Assembly: GCA_014529385.2 (NCBI GenBank)
Contig: CM043954.1
Location: forward strand, 1,904,501 to 1,968,500
Length of the DNA stretch: 64,000 nt
Direction of reading: 5' to 3'
Source: Adiantum capillus-veneris
Lineage: Eukaryota; Streptophyta; Polypodiopsida; Polypodiales; Pteridaceae
The translations under genes were made by a program, and so were the position numbers. A model generated the notes under the pieces. It saw only the letters and a list, made by a program, of their open reading frames with translations, was not told the DNA's origin and ran no database searches. Positions 61,684 through 64,000 of this stretch are shown here, piece by piece; positions within the stretch are counted from its first letter, which is position 1, and every line of letters begins with the position of its first letter.

Positions 61684-62830
61684 TCAGGTCATCTCCGTCG
61701 CATGAAGGGCCACCTCCACATTCTGCAACCGGTTATTAGGATCGACATCAGATACATGGTTTGAAAAAATAGGTCTTTGGGGGTTTGGGTGCCAATCACC
61801 AGCCTTTTGCTTACCCTGGTCCGTGGAGCCGATTGATGTCCCACCCGGTTGACCCTCTGGTGCGAGGAGTGCTGAAACCCCAGAAAACAGATTAAGTGCC
61901 GATTGCCACTCCTGAATCTCCCCTTCCGAGTGCAATTGAATATCCTCTTCTAACAGTGAGACGACCGCATCCAAATCATCTTCTGTTAATGGCAGCATAC
62001 CGGTACTGGTCTTCTTATAAGCCATCTTCAAGGAATATTCAACTCGATGCCGTGCCAGCTTCTCCGAGACAGTCCTGGCAAACTCTGCCTGCCTTTCCTT
62101 AGCCGCAGTGGTTGCCTCAATCACCTCCCGAGCTTGACGCCGTGCTTGTTTCTCGCGTTGTTCTGACTGGAAAGCGCGTGACTCTGCTCGGTGCAATCTC
62201 TTTTCCAATTTTCGCTAGGTGCTCAGTCAATGATCGGTTTTGAGCAGCAGATTGAGCAATCTGCTGCTTCTGTGCAGGTATCTCCTGCAGTTGTTGGTTC
62301 CCTGGCCTCTATCCATCGTGCCAACAACCCTTCTGGCTTCTGTAAACAAGTGCCAGATAAGGATTTCCATCCAATTAACTCCCTTCGACAATTTAGCCCC
62401 AGAGATCATGGCATGAGCTGCACGAGAAATATTGTACACCTTAGCCATAAGCCAGACTCCTTCCAACACCCATCTGAGACATTCTCTCACTTCCAAATCC
62501 TGACAGCCATACTATCTGAACTCATTACTAGTCGGATTCCCATAAGCTGTAATCATATCCTGCATGGTCGTCTTCTTGGCGGGGACAGTGACACTTGTAG
62601 CGGGTAGATGACACTTCTCTTGCACCATTGTCAGGAAAATTGGTGAGGTTCACCATGAAGGTGAACAATGCCTTGGCTGTCTTTTGTTGCTGGCTCCTGC
62701 AAAATCAGAAGAGTGTGGCTATAGGGTTGTACCTGCGTCCAATTGATCAATATATATTCCAGCAAGCCTCTGCGCTCCAGCCATACTTTCATAGCCTCCG
62801 TCATCTGGTTGTTAATTGGGGTCAGAGGCT
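61684..62830 (-). pseudogene. Coiled-coil ORF downstream of gypsy pol
   Basis: Minus-strand reading in several frames. A first part (62834-62631) has LLEYILINWTQVQPYSHTLL; a middle part (62496-62290) has WVLEGVWLMAKVYNISRAAH. Then come Q/A-rich heptads (QEIPAQKQQIAQSAAQNRSL) and a long helix (REKQARRQAREVIEATTAAK, FARTVSEKLARHRVEYSLKM). The acidic stretch LTEDDLDAVVSLLEEDIQLH follows. It ends in the segment at 58316-58585 once the LTR element is removed. The position after integrase recalls the extra ORF of some plant gypsy lineages. No known family is identified. Confidence 0.45.
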
Positions 62831-63159
62831 TCATGCTCTGACCCTATAGATGGAGTCATCGAGGAGTTGTTAATTGGGATCTGCAAGCCTTCATGCTTGT
62901 AGACCCTACAGATGGAGCCATTGAGTTGTCTGCAGAGGGTTGAAGAAAGGGCAGGGAGAGGGCTATGGTCTACGCGAAGCAGAGTTTCTCAGAGACAGGC
63001 AACACGCGCACACATGAGGCAGAGAGAAAAACAGCAAGTAAAAGCGAGTCCAAATTGCCACATAATGGAATTCCTTTTGCATGTTCAGCACTGCATAGCA
63101 TGCATTGATTCTTTATCTCACATGTATGACAGTGAATGAACCGCAATCTCGTGTCACAA

Positions 63160-63600
63160 TTACCCTACTCATTTGAGTATCGTGCTCATGATGCCTCGAA
63201 TACCCCCTCCAAAATAAATGCCGCATTCAAAGGCGTACACCAGCATAATTACAAGGATAATCGGATCAACCGCCGTAATCTCTTCCTCATGAATACTGGG
63301 CACTGTCCCAATATAGTACTGCATTTGAATCCATTCACCGGACTTGGAATGATAGTTCCATCCAAATTGTGCAAGAAAAACGCATTGGCACCAGTAGAAC
63401 ACGGTACGGGCCCATCCGAAGTTTAAGCTTTTCTTTATGTTTCCCTTGCGGTGAATTAAACATCAACACCAAATCTCCTTACTTAAATATCTTAAACTGC
63501 ATTCCCCGATCTATCTGTTTCTTTTTCCAATTCTAGAACTTCCTCATCAACATAAAGCTTGTATATCTATCCTCTTCAAATGGATGAGAATCCTGCAGCT
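63160..63600 (-). pseudogene. Gypsy integrase C-terminal remnant
   Basis: The minus strand, with shifts and stops, reads EDRYTSFMLMRKF, GDLVLMFNSPQGKHKEKLKL followed by RMGPYRV, and then FFLHNLDGTIIPSPVNGFK. The order matches the integrase end of gypsy elements (G-D-L-V-L, K-L-x-x-R-W/x-x-G-P-Y, then L-x-x-L-D-G-x-x-x-x-x-P-V-N-G). The core domain is not present in the window. Confidence 0.65.
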
Positions 63601-64000
63601 GTACTTGGTCCTCCTATCGGTCCGATTGGATTTGGAATGGTGGATCCAACCACAATAGGATCCTGACTTGCAACGACAGCTAGTACAATGCCCGCAATTG
63701 TGGCCGCACTCCCTTCAAGGCTCAATCCTGCTAATGCCGGAAAAAGTGGTTCGGAGTACCCACACCATTTGGGTTATAAGGAGGAGGAGCTGTTTGTAGG
63801 AATTCAGGGGTGGACTCGGATCGGTGTCGTTCGTCTGCAAACCGACCCAATTCCGCCGGGTCTACTTGGGCGAATGTGTCTGTAACTTCGACTGTATCCG
63901 CTTCAAACACTCTTTCCCCCCATGGGTCTTTCGGTTCTGCCAGAGTTGCATCTCGCGTAATGCGTGATTGCCGTAGGCCGCGTTTCTATAGTGGCAAAAG
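63601..64000 (-). other. Unassigned coding-like end of window
   Basis: The minus-strand reading from the window edge is open for about 80 codons (EADTVEVTDTFAQVDPAELG, APPPYNPNGVGTPNHFF). It then continues in a second frame with LSLEGSAATIAGIVLAVVAS and IPNPIGPIGGPSTAAGF to a stop. I do not recognise a family. It probably belongs to another retroelement, as it does not match integrase. Confidence 0.35.

Overview
This is land-plant nuclear DNA made almost entirely of nested retrotransposons. I read it as one host gene interrupted by a very large intron. The only convincing host gene is a nuclear murC-like gene (UDP-N-acetylmuramate:L-alanine ligase, plastid peptidoglycan pathway) on the + strand. 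Its first two exons are at 8632-8931 and 9167-9372 and its third is at 57338-57408. The splice phases fit exactly, so intron 2 is about 48 kb (9373-57337). The gene continues past the window, because the codons after the conserved GSHG are not visible here. A murC gene, huge introns, long (GA)n tracts, plant telomere-type repeats inside LTRs and both Ty3 and Ty1 elements fit a fern or another large-genome seed-free plant or gymnosperm. I lean towards a homosporous fern, but the sequence does not prove it.

Layout. 1-7370: decayed retroelement remnants (copia RNase H on -, a gypsy-like gag remnant, a candidate LTR) and GA microsatellites. 7370-8630: region upstream of murC, with a duplicated module, a tRNA-derived SINE candidate and a 453-bp foldback element ending 8 bp before the start codon. 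9943-11300: 5'-truncated LINE. 11629-19235: LTR family A, with a complete gag-only copia element nested in its 5' LTR (12007-15281, TSD gattt) and a solo LTR of family K nested in its interior (17252-18389). 19236-23107: palindrome array and a minus-strand gypsy remnant. 23108-28427: gypsy pol, a family D LTR and a gag-only gypsy remnant. 29545-32030: a D LTR split by a solo LTR of family A (TSD catat), then a minus-strand gypsy gag. 32355-41460: three minus-strand LINEs head to tail, one nearly intact. 41560-41836: cluster of GAAACGTTTCA palindromes. 41820-50990: a second LINE type (zinc-knuckle ORF1), cut by two family K insertions, one of them a full 4.6-kb element with unfamiliar ORFs. 51244-56620: plus-strand gypsy element. 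58316-63600: the 3' part of a minus-strand gypsy element with an extra coiled-coil ORF, cut by a complete 3.07-kb LTR element without recognisable gag or pol (58591-61657, TSD ctcct).

The mobile elements do not work together as a pathway. Their target-site duplications and empty sites give a relative order of insertion. The most notable points are the murC gene with its giant intron, LINE 3' ends that finish in (TC)n instead of poly(A), and two families of non-autonomous LTR elements with unrecognised content.
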